Below are positions 12,448 through 20,841 of a stretch of 64,000 bases of DNA, in pieces (the stretch's first letter is position 1; every line of letters starts with the position of its first letter). Position numbers and translations under genes: made by a program. The stretch lies in contig NZ_JPNB01000002.1 of the NCBI RefSeq assembly GCF_000732725.1, positions 930,001 through 994,000 on the forward strand, given 5' to 3'. Source of the stretch: Kineothrix alysoides (GTDB taxonomy: Bacteria; Bacillota; Clostridia; Lachnospirales; Lachnospiraceae). Under the pieces are notes generated by a model. That model had not been told where the DNA came from and did not search any database. It saw nothing but the letters and a program-made list of their open reading frames with translations.

Positions 12448-13242
12448 TTAATCCAATTGGAAGAATCTCATTACACCTCCGTCGATTGTCACGATGTCGC
12501 ATTCTCTTCCACCCCAAGGCTGTATTGTAATCTCACCGATTTGCGTCCAGCCACTTTTTCTTACAAAAGAATAAAGGTTATCAATATTGTCTACACGCAT
12601 AAAAGCAACTGTTTGTTTCGCAGGTTCACCGTAAAACATGTGGAATCCATTAAATGGAACGAGTGTCATATTACTTATTTCACCCGGCAAAGGCAAAACA
12701 CACCCATATGTCCCATCACCGTTATCGTTTCGTTGATCAATTCCTGCATACCACCCTAACACACTCTCAAACCAACTCGCCGTTCTATCCATGTCTTTGG
12801 TATAGTAGACCGGACCGTTTTCTCTGACAGTATATCCTCTTTCTTTCAATCCCTGTATCATTTGTTTTCCTCCTAAAATAGATTGGACAGATATTGAGGC
12901 AAATGAATGGAGTTTATCCCTATGGCTGCGCGCCGCCATAGGAGATATGCCATGAAAACGAGTAAACGCACGGGAAAAGCTTTCCGGCGACTCATAGCCG
13001 TATTTGAATGCGATATCAATAACTTTTGTATCTGAAGCTTCTATTATATCAATTCCTGCAAGTGTCAGGCGACGGCTGCGAATATATTCACCAAGAGATA
13101 CGCCGCACACAATTGAAAACAAGCGTTGAAAATGAAAGCTTGACATATACGCCTGACCTGCAATAACTTCAGGGTTCAATTCATCGCAAATATTGTCTTC
13201 CACAAAGTCGATTGCCCTTTGAATACAGTTTATCGTCTCCAT
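12448..13242 (-). CDS. AraC family transcriptional regulator with C-terminal VOC (glyoxalase-like) domain
   Basis: This 264-residue protein has two parts. Residues 1-105 form the two helix-turn-helix motifs of the AraC family, with SSFHFQRLFSIVCGVSLGEYI and IAFKYGYESPESFSRAFTRFHGISP. Residues 130-264 form a VOC (vicinal oxygen chelate, glyoxalase/bleomycin-resistance) domain: YTKDMDRTASWFESVLGWY at its start and DIVTIDGGVMRFFQLD at its end. In related regulators this position usually carries a GyrI-like small-molecule domain, as in the AraC gene at 45.8 kb. I infer that the VOC part binds an effector. AGGAGGTG precedes the ATG. It is monocistronic, ending at a strong hairpin. Confidence 0.85.
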   Translation of the reverse strand: METINCIQRAIDFVEDNICDELNPEVIAGQAYMSSFHFQRLFSIVCGVSLGEYIRSRRLTLAGIDIIEASDTKVIDIAFKYGYESPESFSRAFTRFHGISPMAARSHRDKLHSFASISVQSILGGKQMIQGLKERGYTVRENGPVYYTKDMDRTASWFESVLGWYAGIDQRNDNGDGTYGCVLPLPGEISNMTLVPFNGFHMFYGEPAKQTVAFMRVDNIDNLYSFVRKSGWTQIGEITIQPWGGRECDIVTIDGGVMRFFQLD

Positions 13243-13344
13243 CCTTTCACCTCCTGTCTATTTAAGAGTATAAAATAACTACTTCATATCTTCATGATAT
13301 TTATTGCTCGTTCCGGCTAATGTAAATAGCTGCAGCCGTGGTTA

Positions 13345-13420
13345 GAACAGAAGTGCTTCCCGGTCAAATACTTTGGCAGCACAACTTTTGTTCCGCATGC
13401 GCATCTGAGCGTCCCTCTTT
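13345..13420. repeat. Diverged copy of the 115-bp structured intergenic repeat
   Basis: This stretch matches the tandem repeat near 40.4 kb. The core CGGTCAAATACTTTGGCAGC, then ACAACTTTTGTTCCGC, differs from that copy at only a few positions, and the head GAACAGAAGTG can pair with CAACTTTTGTTC. It lies between two minus-strand genes, upstream of the AraC-VOC gene. Nothing else is recognisable in this gap. Confidence 0.6.
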
Positions 13421-13491
13421 TAGTAATAGCGGGAAAAAGATTTTACAGTTAGTTCAAACGATACGGACCAGATAGGCGATAAATTTGGAAG

Positions 13492-14133
13492 TTATCGAAC
13501 GACAGAATGACTGTGAATATAAAATTCTTCCTGACTCGGTTGAAACTTTTTTTCTGTGTATTCAAAAGTTTTATCGAATTCTTCTGCTTCTTTGTCATTG
13601 ATTTCAAAGGCAGGTGACTCATGGAAATAATACTTTGTTCCATCAAAAAATCCTGGTTGTAATTCTTTTACAAGTAATGCCGCAGGAAAAATATCTCCCT
13701 CTAGACAAACATTATATTTTTTACAGCTTTTAAAGCCTCTTGCCACATAATTATCAGGGTTACCAAAAATAATTATAGCTTTATAACCCATTTCAAACGC
13801 TTTAAGAAATGTTTTTTCCAGCAAGTCTTTCCCAATACCTAAACGCTGACATTCAGGTTCTACGCTGACAGGCCCAAAGGTAATAATATTTGTCACACGC
13901 CCTGTTTCATCAATGAGTTTTGATTTTGTATACATAACATTTGCAACTACTTGTCCATCGAGCTCCGCTACATAGTCCAATTCATGAATAAAATCTTCAT
14001 GCCCTCTCAAAATGTGAGACAGATAGTGCTCGTTGCATCCCGGCACATTGAGATTCCAAAATGCCCTGCGATGGATTTCTTCTACCTTCCTATATTCATT
14101 TTCTTTTTCATTTCTGATTTTAATATGCTTCAT
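13492..14133 (-). CDS. GNAT family N-acetyltransferase (YhbS-like)
   Basis: This 213-residue GNAT protein has motif A as FGPVSVEPECQRLGIGKDLLEK, with Q-R-L-G-I-G forming the acetyl-CoA loop, and AIIIFGNPDNYVARGFKSCKKY, typical of the YhbS group where a G-N-P-x-Y-Y/F-x-R-x-G-F block follows. The acceptor is unknown. An ATG preceded by GAGGTG and AAGGA is used; an in-frame GTG four codons earlier overlaps the ribosome binding site. The C-terminal 60 residues after the GNAT core are acidic and fit family members of about 210 residues. Confidence 0.85.
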   Translation of the reverse strand: MKHIKIRNEKENEYRKVEEIHRRAFWNLNVPGCNEHYLSHILRGHEDFIHELDYVAELDGQVVANVMYTKSKLIDETGRVTNIITFGPVSVEPECQRLGIGKDLLEKTFLKAFEMGYKAIIIFGNPDNYVARGFKSCKKYNVCLEGDIFPAALLVKELQPGFFDGTKYYFHESPAFEINDKEAEEFDKTFEYTEKKFQPSQEEFYIHSHSVVR

Positions 14134-14220
14134 TTTTTCCTTCACCTCTACAACATCCTTTTTACTATATGTTTAATAAATGATCAGCTTTTTTTAATTA
14201 TAGTTTATCGAAAAGCAAAA

Positions 14221-14260
14221 AGAAACAGACAAATTTCCTTATCGAAATTTGTCTGTTTCT
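14221..14260 (-). terminator. Terminator of tRNA-Ser
   Basis: A perfect 17-bp stem (AGAAACAGACAAATTTC and its complement) with a six-base loop, followed on the minus strand by TTTTTGCTTTT. It begins four bases after the tRNA. Confidence 0.85.
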
Positions 14261-14264
14261 GTGA

Positions 14265-14352
14265 CGGAGAAAGAGGGATTTGAACCCTCGCGCCGCGTAA
14301 ACGACCTACACCCTTAGCAGGGGCGCCTCTTCAGCCTCTTGAGTATTTCTCC
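14265..14352 (-). tRNA. tRNA-Ser (GCU)
   Basis: An 88-base class II tRNA with acceptor GGAGAAA/TTTCTCC, anticodon loop CTGCTAA, an extended variable arm, T loop GTTCAAATC and the G discriminator expected for serine. It is a single-gene transcript with its own promoter and terminator. Confidence 0.95.
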
Positions 14353-14444
14353 ATAGCCTGAACCAAATCACGTGAAATCTTTTTATCAAAGCTATTCACG
14401 CTTATCGGATATTAAATTCTGCGTTGAATGATAACGCAAGTGTT

Positions 14445-14473
14445 ATTATACCTAAGGGGATTTTGTTTGTCAA
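14445..14473 (-). promoter_or_regulatory. tRNA-Ser promoter
   Basis: A full-consensus TTGACA, 17 bases, TATAAT. The following AACACTTGCGTT is identical to the region after the -10 of the tRNA-Lys(CUU) promoter. The leader before the tRNA is about 85 bases. Confidence 0.85.
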
Positions 14474-14503
14474 TAATATAATTCCATTTCTTTTTTATAT
14501 TAT

Positions 14504-15211
14504 CTACATGTGTTCAACTATTGCCTCTTCTATGCGGCGTTTCACTTCCGCTGCTATCTGCACTGTCTTCATATCCTTATATTCTTCATAATATATAGGG
14601 GGCAAGTATATGATCTTGACGGTTAACGGCTTTATTGATTTCTCATCAAACGGCTTGAATGCATCTATCAATGCACATGGAACTATCGGGCACTTTGCCT
14701 TTTGAGCACTTTTAAAACTTCCACCCTTCAAATTCAGCAGATTGTTACCCTCGCGACTTCTGGTACCTTCCGCAAAGATAAGAAAGTTCCTTCCAGTCTT
14801 TACTTCTTCCGTAACCTGTTGTATCACTTCCATCGACTGACGGATATCGTCCCTGTCCATGGAAATGGAACCGAGAGCCTTCATTACCTGCTTGAGTAAT
14901 ATGACATTCTGTGCTTCCTTCTTAATAACAAAAGCGAAAGGTACCGGACTGGATTCCAAAAAAGCCAGCACATCATACAGCCCCTGGTGATTAGGAAAGA
15001 ATATGAACCCGTTCTCCTTGGGGATATTTTCCAGTCCAAAGGATTCTATCCTGACTTTTCCGGCTCTATTAGCTGCTATGGTTGCCCTTTTAACAACAGC
15101 ATATGCCTCTTCATAAGTTTTCTTACTGCTTTTTCCATACCACCATATTTGAAAAAGATAATAAGGCACTTTCAAAAATAATCTTAAGACCATCATCATA
15201 ATTCTATACAT
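14504..15211 (-). CDS. plsC: 1-acyl-sn-glycerol-3-phosphate acyltransferase (PlsC-like)
   Basis: This 235-residue acyltransferase has the N-H-x4-D catalytic motif as NHQGLYD near residue 74, FAEGTRSR near 145 and IVPCALIDAFKPF near 178. An N-terminal hydrophobic/amphipathic segment (residues 1-25) would anchor it to the membrane. By family it converts lysophosphatidic acid to phosphatidic acid. It follows the fumarase beta gene after about 30 bases, so it may be the last gene of that operon. Composition matches the host better than the acyltransferase at 4.7 kb, so I take this one as the housekeeping PlsC. Confidence 0.85.
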   Translation of the reverse strand: MYRIMMMVLRLFLKVPYYLFQIWWYGKSSKKTYEEAYAVVKRATIAANRAGKVRIESFGLENIPKENGFIFFPNHQGLYDVLAFLESSPVPFAFVIKKEAQNVILLKQVMKALGSISMDRDDIRQSMEVIQQVTEEVKTGRNFLIFAEGTRSREGNNLLNLKGGSFKSAQKAKCPIVPCALIDAFKPFDEKSIKPLTVKIIYLPPIYYEEYKDMKTVQIAAEVKRRIEEAIVEHM

Positions 15212-15244
15212 GCTATCTTCTTCCTGCCTTTTATACTTAAAAGA

Positions 15245-15796
15245 TTATATTTGTCTATACTTTTCCAATGCCGTCTCGTACAAGTTGCTTCCTTGCGAAT
15301 CAATCACAACAATAACGGGAAAATTCTCTACCTGCAATTCACGAATCGCTTCCGTGCCGAGGTCTTCGTATGCGATTACATTCGAACTTTTAATAGAACG
15401 CGACAGAAGAGCTCCCGCACCTCCTACAGCTGCAAAATACACTGCTCCATTACGTAAGATTGCTTCCCTGACTGCTTCCGTCCGTTTGCCTTTTCCAATC
15501 ATTCCTTTTAGGCCCCTGTCAAGAAAATCCGGGGTATACTTATCCATACGGCTTGCGGTAGTAGGCCCTGCGGAACCGATGGGTCTGCCCTCACGCGCAG
15601 GTGAAGGCCCCATATAGTATATGATATTATTCGTAAGGTTTATAGGAAGTTCCTTCCCTTCTTCCAGAGCTTCATACATTCTCTTATGGGCAGCATCCCG
15701 GGCCGTATAAATAGTTCCGGTAATATAAACATAATCTCCGGCTCTTAACTCCCTTGCCTCTTCACTGCTTATGGGTGCATTTATATACTTATCCAT
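15245..15796 (-). CDS. fumB: Fumarate hydratase (or tartrate dehydratase) beta subunit, class I Fe-S type
   Basis: This 183-residue protein is the C-terminal half of two-subunit class I fumarases, which hydrate fumarate to malate using a [4Fe-4S] cluster. The family signature GPSPAREGRPIGSAGPTTAS, followed by RMD, lies near residues 62-84, and YFAAVGGAGALLS further on. AGAGGATTG precedes the start; I chose ATG, and a GTG three codons earlier is too close to the binding site. The alpha subunit is directly upstream with about 45 bases between. The tartrate dehydratase beta subunit is very similar in sequence, so the substrate is the most likely of two options. The symbol is generic. Confidence 0.88.
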   Translation of the reverse strand: MDKYINAPISSEEARELRAGDYVYITGTIYTARDAAHKRMYEALEEGKELPINLTNNIIYYMGPSPAREGRPIGSAGPTTASRMDKYTPDFLDRGLKGMIGKGKRTEAVREAILRNGAVYFAAVGGAGALLSRSIKSSNVIAYEDLGTEAIRELQVENFPVIVVIDSQGSNLYETALEKYRQI

Positions 15797-15841
15797 TTTA
15801 TCCACAATCCTCTCACTCTAACAAGAGATAGTCAACAGCTT

Positions 15842-16684
15842 CTAAATAATCCTTACCGCATGCCTGTTTACATGGCAGCAAATATTTACAGCTACCGGAA
15901 GTCCGGCTATATGTGTAGGATAGGTATCTATATTGACCGCAAACGCAGTGGTACTTCCTCCAAGTCCTCCGGGACCGATTCCCGTCTTGTTAATTTTCTC
16001 AAGCAACTCCTCTTCCATTTCCATTATATAAGAAATATCCGAACGTTTGCTCACCGGTCTGGTAAGCGCCTTCTTCGCCATCAGGGCGCACTTTTCAAAC
16101 GTACCTCCGATTCCCACACCCACTACCATGGGCGGGCATGCGTTCGGGCCTGCGTCTTTTACAGCAGTCAATATCGCTTCTTTTACTCCCTCTATACCGT
16201 CGGAAGGCTTTAACATGAACACTCGGCTCATGTTCTCGCTGCCAAAGCCCTTCGGGGCTACGGTAATTTTCACCTTGTCCCCCGGCATAATTTCATAATG
16301 AACCACAGCCGGAGTATTATCCTTTGTATTTTCACGAATCAGAGGGTCTTTTACTACCGATTTCCTTAGGTAGCCTTCTTTATATCCTGCCCTCACACCT
16401 TCATTGACCGCATCCTCTAAAGCACCGCCTTCGAAATGAACCTCTTGACCGATTTCCATGAAGATGACCGCCATTCCGGTATCCTGACAAATGGGAATCA
16501 TATCCTTTGCTGCAATCTCAAGGTTTTCTTGTAACTGGCATAAAACCTGCCTTCCCAAAGGTGCCTTTTCCGTCGACGCAGCCTTATTCATTACTGTCTT
16601 CATATCCTCCGACAAATAATGATTGGCCTCTATACACATTTCTTTTATATTATCCGCAATAACGGACACTTGTATCGTTCGCAT
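15842..16684 (-). CDS. fumA: Fumarate hydratase (or tartrate dehydratase) alpha subunit, class I Fe-S type
   Basis: This 280-residue protein is the Fe-S cluster subunit of heterodimeric class I fumarase. Cluster ligand cysteines are visible in PICQDTGMAVIF near residue 64, in DAGPNACPPMVVGVGIGG near 180 and near the C terminus in VNICCHVNRH. GIGPGGLGGSTTAF, the substrate-binding loop, lies near 240. The start follows GAAGGG. It forms an operon with the beta subunit, and probably with HIT, SCP2 and flavodoxin-like genes upstream, which all read in the same direction with short gaps. In anaerobes it serves the reductive or incomplete citric acid pathway. Confidence 0.9.
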   Translation of the reverse strand: MRTIQVSVIADNIKEMCIEANHYLSEDMKTVMNKAASTEKAPLGRQVLCQLQENLEIAAKDMIPICQDTGMAVIFMEIGQEVHFEGGALEDAVNEGVRAGYKEGYLRKSVVKDPLIRENTKDNTPAVVHYEIMPGDKVKITVAPKGFGSENMSRVFMLKPSDGIEGVKEAILTAVKDAGPNACPPMVVGVGIGGTFEKCALMAKKALTRPVSKRSDISYIMEMEEELLEKINKTGIGPGGLGGSTTAFAVNIDTYPTHIAGLPVAVNICCHVNRHAVRII

Positions 16685-16699
16685 AAATCAACCCTTCAA

Positions 16700-17110
16700 T
16701 CATTCAACGATTATCTTTCGCACTTCGTCAAGCTCTTCTCCCGAAGGTTTCATCGCTTTCCATCCTAACGTCTGTCCGTCATCCTCGTAGCGGGGAATCA
16801 GATGCAAATGAAAATGGAATACCGTCTGTCCGGCAGCTTCTCCATTGTTCTGTACCAGGTTAAAGCCATCACAGTTTAGCTTCTGGGTCATACCCGACGC
16901 TAACTTTTTAGCGAGCAGCATAACTTTTGTTGCCGCTTCATCCGGTAATTCATATAAATCGCGGTAATGATTCTTCGGCAAAATGAGCGCATGGCCCTTA
17001 GTAGCCGGTCCCAAATCCAAAATCACCTTGAATTCTTCATCTTCATAGATTTCTTTCGACGGAATGTCTCCGTTCGCTATTTTACAAAAAATACAGTTGT
17101 CGTCTCTCAT
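16700..17110 (-). CDS. HIT family nucleotide hydrolase/transferase
   Basis: This 136-residue histidine triad protein has the H-x-H-x-H catalytic motif as HFHLHLIP near residue 105. N-terminal CIFCKIANGDIPSK and ILPKNHYRDL are typical of the Hint/HinT branch, which hydrolyses adenosine 5'-phosphoramidates. The CIFC pair may bind zinc. I start at the ATG preceding RDDNCIFCK because AAGGAG stands about ten bases before it; the 12 codons upstream are not family-like. It sits between the SCP2 gene and fumarase alpha in the same direction. Confidence 0.9.
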   Translation of the reverse strand: MRDDNCIFCKIANGDIPSKEIYEDEEFKVILDLGPATKGHALILPKNHYRDLYELPDEAATKVMLLAKKLASGMTQKLNCDGFNLVQNNGEAAGQTVFHFHLHLIPRYEDDGQTLGWKAMKPSGEELDEVRKIIVE

Positions 17111-17170
17111 ATATATAGTCGCACTCCTTTGAACTATTGCCTGCACCGTTAAAACGGCGGGAACAGAAAA

Positions 17171-17611
17171 TTAAAATACAAAAATATGGTCCAAGGTACG
17201 AAGCACCTTGAAATCGCCTTTCAGCTTCGTCACACCGGACATAAATGCCCTTTGGAATGTCATCCTCGCATAAATAATATCATCCAATATCTGAGAGTTT
17301 AACTGCAATTCCACATCCGCATGATCCACGGTACCATAAGAACATTGCAAATCCGCATTTTCCACTTTAATAATCAGATGTTTTTTCCGTCCTTCGATAA
17401 TGATTCTATATACTGCTCGGAAGCCGGGCTGAGGGCTGAAACTCTGCTTGAATTTTTCAATGACCTCTACGCTTTCTTCTCCGTCCGCGTTATCTATCAA
17501 GTTTCTGAAAATACTGGTAAGCTCCTGGATATCCTCCTTCTGCCGCTGCACATATCTGTCGTCGGAGGCGTATTGAGAAAGCTGCTCCGTTTCCTGCGGA
17601 GTCAAATCCAT
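17171..17611 (-). CDS. SCP2 sterol-binding-domain-like protein
   Basis: This 146-residue protein has a C-terminal half resembling the SCP2 lipid-binding fold: FRAVYRIIIEGRKKHLIIKV followed by DVELQLNSQILDDIIYARMTFQRAFMSGVTKLKGDFKVLRTLDHIF, where the G-x-x-K-x-x-G-D-x-x-x-L pattern is the clearest family sign. The N-terminal 55 residues are acidic and helical. The ligand is unknown; bacterial stand-alone SCP2 proteins are thought to bind fatty acyl chains. It lies 19 bases after the flavodoxin-like gene, so the two are very likely co-transcribed. Confidence 0.7.
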   Translation of the reverse strand: MDLTPQETEQLSQYASDDRYVQRQKEDIQELTSIFRNLIDNADGEESVEVIEKFKQSFSPQPGFRAVYRIIIEGRKKHLIIKVENADLQCSYGTVDHADVELQLNSQILDDIIYARMTFQRAFMSGVTKLKGDFKVLRTLDHIFVF

Positions 17612-17629
17612 CTGAACCCGCGATACCGC

Positions 17630-18157
17630 CTACTTAATCGCCTGATTGCTGGCGGGGAGGCTGGCCATTTTCTGGTTTATTGTCCGGTACATATTTTCCG
17701 CTTTTTTTTCTATTAAACTAGCATATTCCGCATTCGTCTCCAGCAGGGAGGTATCTGCTATATAACCGCAGATGCCGCTGCAGGGGAGTCCTCCAAGAAT
17801 CTCCCATGCGGAGGCCAAATTAAGCTTTCCTTCTCTCTCTCCATATGTGGTAGACATTACGATCGGACACATATATATACCGCTTATCTTCTCCTTATCG
17901 CCATACAACCAGCAGGAATCCAAGAATTGCTGCATATACCCGCCTATCCCGTACCATTCCACAGTAGTTGCGAGAATAATGCCGTCCGCTCCCTTTAACG
18001 TCTGGGGCAAAGTCGTAATGCTGTTTTTAAGCTCAAATAAATTAAAGCGCTCTACCTTAACTCTAAGCTCCTCCAATACCTGCTGTATTTTATTAATCAC
18101 AAATAAGGTAGGATCATCGATCAGTCCTCTGCCGCCGTAATAAATATTGATTTTCAT
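17630..18157 (-). CDS. Flavodoxin-like / NADPH-dependent FMN reductase family protein
   Basis: This 175-residue protein has a flavodoxin-like fold: a first strand MKINIYYGG, then ADGIILATTVEWYGIGGYMQQFLDSCW near residues 58-84, which is the second FMN-binding loop, and PIVMSTTYGERE near 103. It lacks the Cys-rich insertion of iron-sulfur flavoproteins. Its reaction is unknown; it may pass electrons between reduced cofactors and a partner. AAGGAAAGG precedes the start. It heads the group SCP2-HIT-fumarase on the minus strand. Confidence 0.7.
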   Translation of the reverse strand: MKINIYYGGRGLIDDPTLFVINKIQQVLEELRVKVERFNLFELKNSITTLPQTLKGADGIILATTVEWYGIGGYMQQFLDSCWLYGDKEKISGIYMCPIVMSTTYGEREGKLNLASAWEILGGLPCSGICGYIADTSLLETNAEYASLIEKKAENMYRTINQKMASLPASNQAIK

Positions 18158-18187
18158 ATAAAAATTTTCCTTTCCTTAAAGCTTCGC

Positions 18188-19234
18188 TCAAGCCGCATCT
18201 TCGTTACTCTTTGTCCGAGATTTGCCCGAAAATAAAAGCCATATTATAAATGCAGTCCCAACACCGCTTAAAAATCCGCCGATATGCGCCGCATTATTTA
18301 TATTTGTCCCCACAAATCCGCTGTATAAGGAATAAAAAATCATAAATAATAATCTGCTTAGTGTAATCTGTTCCAAATGTCCTTTGTGGATGAGTACCAA
18401 AAATAACAGCGCGCCTATCACACCGAATATGGCGCCGCTGGCACCTGCCGACATTGCATAATTACTCGTATATAGCTCATAACTCATAGACAATAGATTT
18501 CCGAAGATTCCTGACACGAAATATATGACTATATATTTCACATGTCCAAAATGCTTCTCAACCACTTCTCCCAAATAATAGAGCACCAGCATATTGCTTA
18601 CCAGATGATTTATATCCCAGTGCAAAAATATGCAGGAAAAGATACGATAATACTCTTTGTCGGAAAAAAAGCCGGCAACACTGAATGCTCCTATATTATA
18701 TAACAAATCACCGGTGAATGTACATATTAGAAAAATAACGATATTGATAGCCACTAAGGAAATCGTGATAAAGGGAAGCTTTTGATAGTCCCGCATTCGC
18801 GGCGCCTGAGCCTGCGGCTCTTGCCAGACAGTTTCAGAAAGGTGCAACAGCCAGTATTCCAGCTTACTGCGCATTCCATAAAAGTCGCTGACTTGGTTTT
18901 CATATACAATAAGACGTTCTTGAAGAGGGTCAATCAGCCAGCATAAGGAATCCTCTTTGCACAATTTCTTCGCCTTCTCATAATCCGCACATAAAATTAA
19001 AGATAAAATATGAATGTTCGTAATCCCTTTTTCTCCAAAAAGTTCATGTATCTTTTTCTTTATATGAGTATATTGATCCTCCGAAATATATAACTCATTT
19101 CTATAATCAATAATATGAAAAACATTCACATAATTATTTTCCATATGAAAATAGATTGTAAATTCCGGCAGATTGGATGGAATTTTATTATAGCCTTCTC
19201 CAGTAAGAAAATGCTCCAGCTGTTCTTTTACCAT
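18188..19234 (-). CDS. Rhomboid family intramembrane serine protease
   Basis: This 348-residue protein is a rhomboid protease that cleaves membrane helices. The first 150 residues are a soluble region with no clear family. Then come six or seven transmembrane helices with HLVSNMLVLYYLGE (the H-x-x-x-N motif), the catalytic serine in GASGAIFGVIGA near residue 265, and the catalytic histidine in NAAHIGGFLSG near residue 316. GGGAG precedes the ATG. It follows the Tad/FHA operon on the same strand but with a 170-base gap, so it probably has its own promoter. The substrate is unknown. Confidence 0.9.
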   Translation of the reverse strand: MVKEQLEHFLTGEGYNKIPSNLPEFTIYFHMENNYVNVFHIIDYRNELYISEDQYTHIKKKIHELFGEKGITNIHILSLILCADYEKAKKLCKEDSLCWLIDPLQERLIVYENQVSDFYGMRSKLEYWLLHLSETVWQEPQAQAPRMRDYQKLPFITISLVAINIVIFLICTFTGDLLYNIGAFSVAGFFSDKEYYRIFSCIFLHWDINHLVSNMLVLYYLGEVVEKHFGHVKYIVIYFVSGIFGNLLSMSYELYTSNYAMSAGASGAIFGVIGALLFLVLIHKGHLEQITLSRLLFMIFYSLYSGFVGTNINNAAHIGGFLSGVGTAFIIWLLFSGKSRTKSNEDAA

Positions 19235-19403
19235 AATGTCTCCCGACTATTATTACCTTTAGGAAGCAAAAAATCACACTTCTTAAATAATGAATGATGC
19301 TACTTATCAAAACGGGTGCCTTCCCTCATTTTGATATGATACTATGGTAAAGGGTAACATTTTCAAATATTTGTGTCAATGAATTTAATCCGGTGAATCT
19401 GGT

Positions 19404-20837
19404 CTACCGGTAACAAAATGCCATCTTTCCAAATCTCAACTCATCTCCCGCTTCTATTCCTGCCGTTTCATTCGGTTCCAGACGCAGCCCGTTCTTGAAA
19501 GTGCCGTTTGTTGAATTGAGATCCGTCACGTATATATTCTCTCCATCCTTCGTGAACCGCGCATGTATTCTGCTCATCGAACTGTCCTTAATAACAAAAT
19601 CCACACCTCCCACCATCTTTCCTATCGTGCAGGGTAGCTTATTTAGGTCAATATGATACTTATTTCCTTTATTTGTTCCATATAATTTATTTTCTATGCT
19701 GTATAAAGATGTCTCTATAAAAACAGTGCTTCCATAAACGTCTTCCTTCTCTCTTCCTCTCTGCAGAGAATCCTCCCTTTCTTTCTTCGGCTGGAAATAC
19801 GCATTCACCGCCATATATTGCTGCGGTTCTTCGTCTTCTTCCTCTATAATTTTTCTCTTTTCATCGCCTCTCTTTCCATACCTCCTTCCTCTGACAGGTG
19901 CCATAATAAGCGATAGCAGCAAAAATGAAGAAACAATAACGAGCGTTATTATTCCGGCTACCGTCAATACTGATTCTTCTATTGATAATATACAAAAATA
20001 TCTGATACAAAAAACGCTCACCATTGTACCTATACAAAGGAGTAATAGTACTCCTGAAATGATCATATTGCCCTTTTCCAAGGTTCTTTCTTCTTCATTC
20101 TCATCCTTGGTATCCTCTTCCTCTATCTCTGCACCTGGCCAAGCCCGACATACTAATTCCTTCTGTTCATTTGCAATTCTTTCCGTTCTGATGCCCTTTG
20201 CTTCCTCAGCATCGTCTGTTCCCCGGCCATCTTCATCTTTCCCATCCGCGGCACTATGACCGGCGGGCTCATGAAATAATTTCATAATCTCCGGCAATAT
20301 AAAGTTTTCATCCTGCATATGTTCATATATTTTATAGATTATCTGTACCGTTCTCTCATTTTCCCTATCTGCCTTTTCCAGCAGAAATTCCGCAAGCGGC
20401 ATTATCGGCGTATCTCCATCTCCCGGATAATACACGAAAAAAAACTCCTCTCCTTCAGGATCTGCATAAATATATTCCGGGGAAAACAAAAGACGATTAT
20501 CCTCCAGCAGATATTTCCCTACTTCCCTTGAAGCCTCGAGAAGGTATTCAAACAATTGAAACATCTGCTCATACTTCATTCCCCCCCTCTCATAAAGGTT
20601 CTTTATACTTTGCTTGGAGCTTATTTCATAGTAAAAATAAATCTCATCGTTTATATTCCTGATGCTGCATGGAAGAAGATATTTCATCTTGTTTCCCGTA
20701 ATCATTTTGTTTTGATATTCATTTTTATACCCCATATCCTCTTTGGTGAACGGGGAATCAATAGTTGAAAGATTACCGGTACTTCTCAAAATCAAATAAT
20801 TATGACTTAAATCCTTATAATATTTAGCATCCATCAC
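19404..20837 (-). CDS. FHA-domain protein with DUF6382-type N terminus, Tad-locus associated
   Basis: This 477-residue protein has three parts. The N-terminal 195 residues resemble DUF6382. An acidic linker leads to two transmembrane helices near residues 255-320. A C-terminal FHA domain near 395-477 follows, with IKDSSMSRIHARF and VTDLNSTNGTFKNG, the phosphothreonine-binding signature (S-x-x-H and N-x-T/G). FHA domains read Ser/Thr phosphorylation, so it may couple a kinase to pilus activity; I see no kinase gene in the window. It is the last gene of the Tad operon. The start is GTG followed immediately by ATG, after GGGGGAGG, and either is possible. Confidence 0.82.
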   Translation of the reverse strand: MMDAKYYKDLSHNYLILRSTGNLSTIDSPFTKEDMGYKNEYQNKMITGNKMKYLLPCSIRNINDEIYFYYEISSKQSIKNLYERGGMKYEQMFQLFEYLLEASREVGKYLLEDNRLLFSPEYIYADPEGEEFFFVYYPGDGDTPIMPLAEFLLEKADRENERTVQIIYKIYEHMQDENFILPEIMKLFHEPAGHSAADGKDEDGRGTDDAEEAKGIRTERIANEQKELVCRAWPGAEIEEEDTKDENEEERTLEKGNMIISGVLLLLCIGTMVSVFCIRYFCILSIEESVLTVAGIITLVIVSSFLLLSLIMAPVRGRRYGKRGDEKRKIIEEEDEEPQQYMAVNAYFQPKKEREDSLQRGREKEDVYGSTVFIETSLYSIENKLYGTNKGNKYHIDLNKLPCTIGKMVGGVDFVIKDSSMSRIHARFTKDGENIYVTDLNSTNGTFKNGLRLEPNETAGIEAGDELRFGKMAFCYR

Positions 20838-20841
20838 CCAA

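Noticed and set aside
13449-13646. Reading frame of 65 codons overlapping the GNAT gene
   Set aside because: It is a shadow of the GNAT coding region in another frame without its own start signals.
19308-19342. Hairpin ATCAAAA...TTTTGAT between the FHA and rhomboid genes as a terminator
   Set aside because: The stem is imperfect and no T run follows on the minus strand, so the support is too weak.
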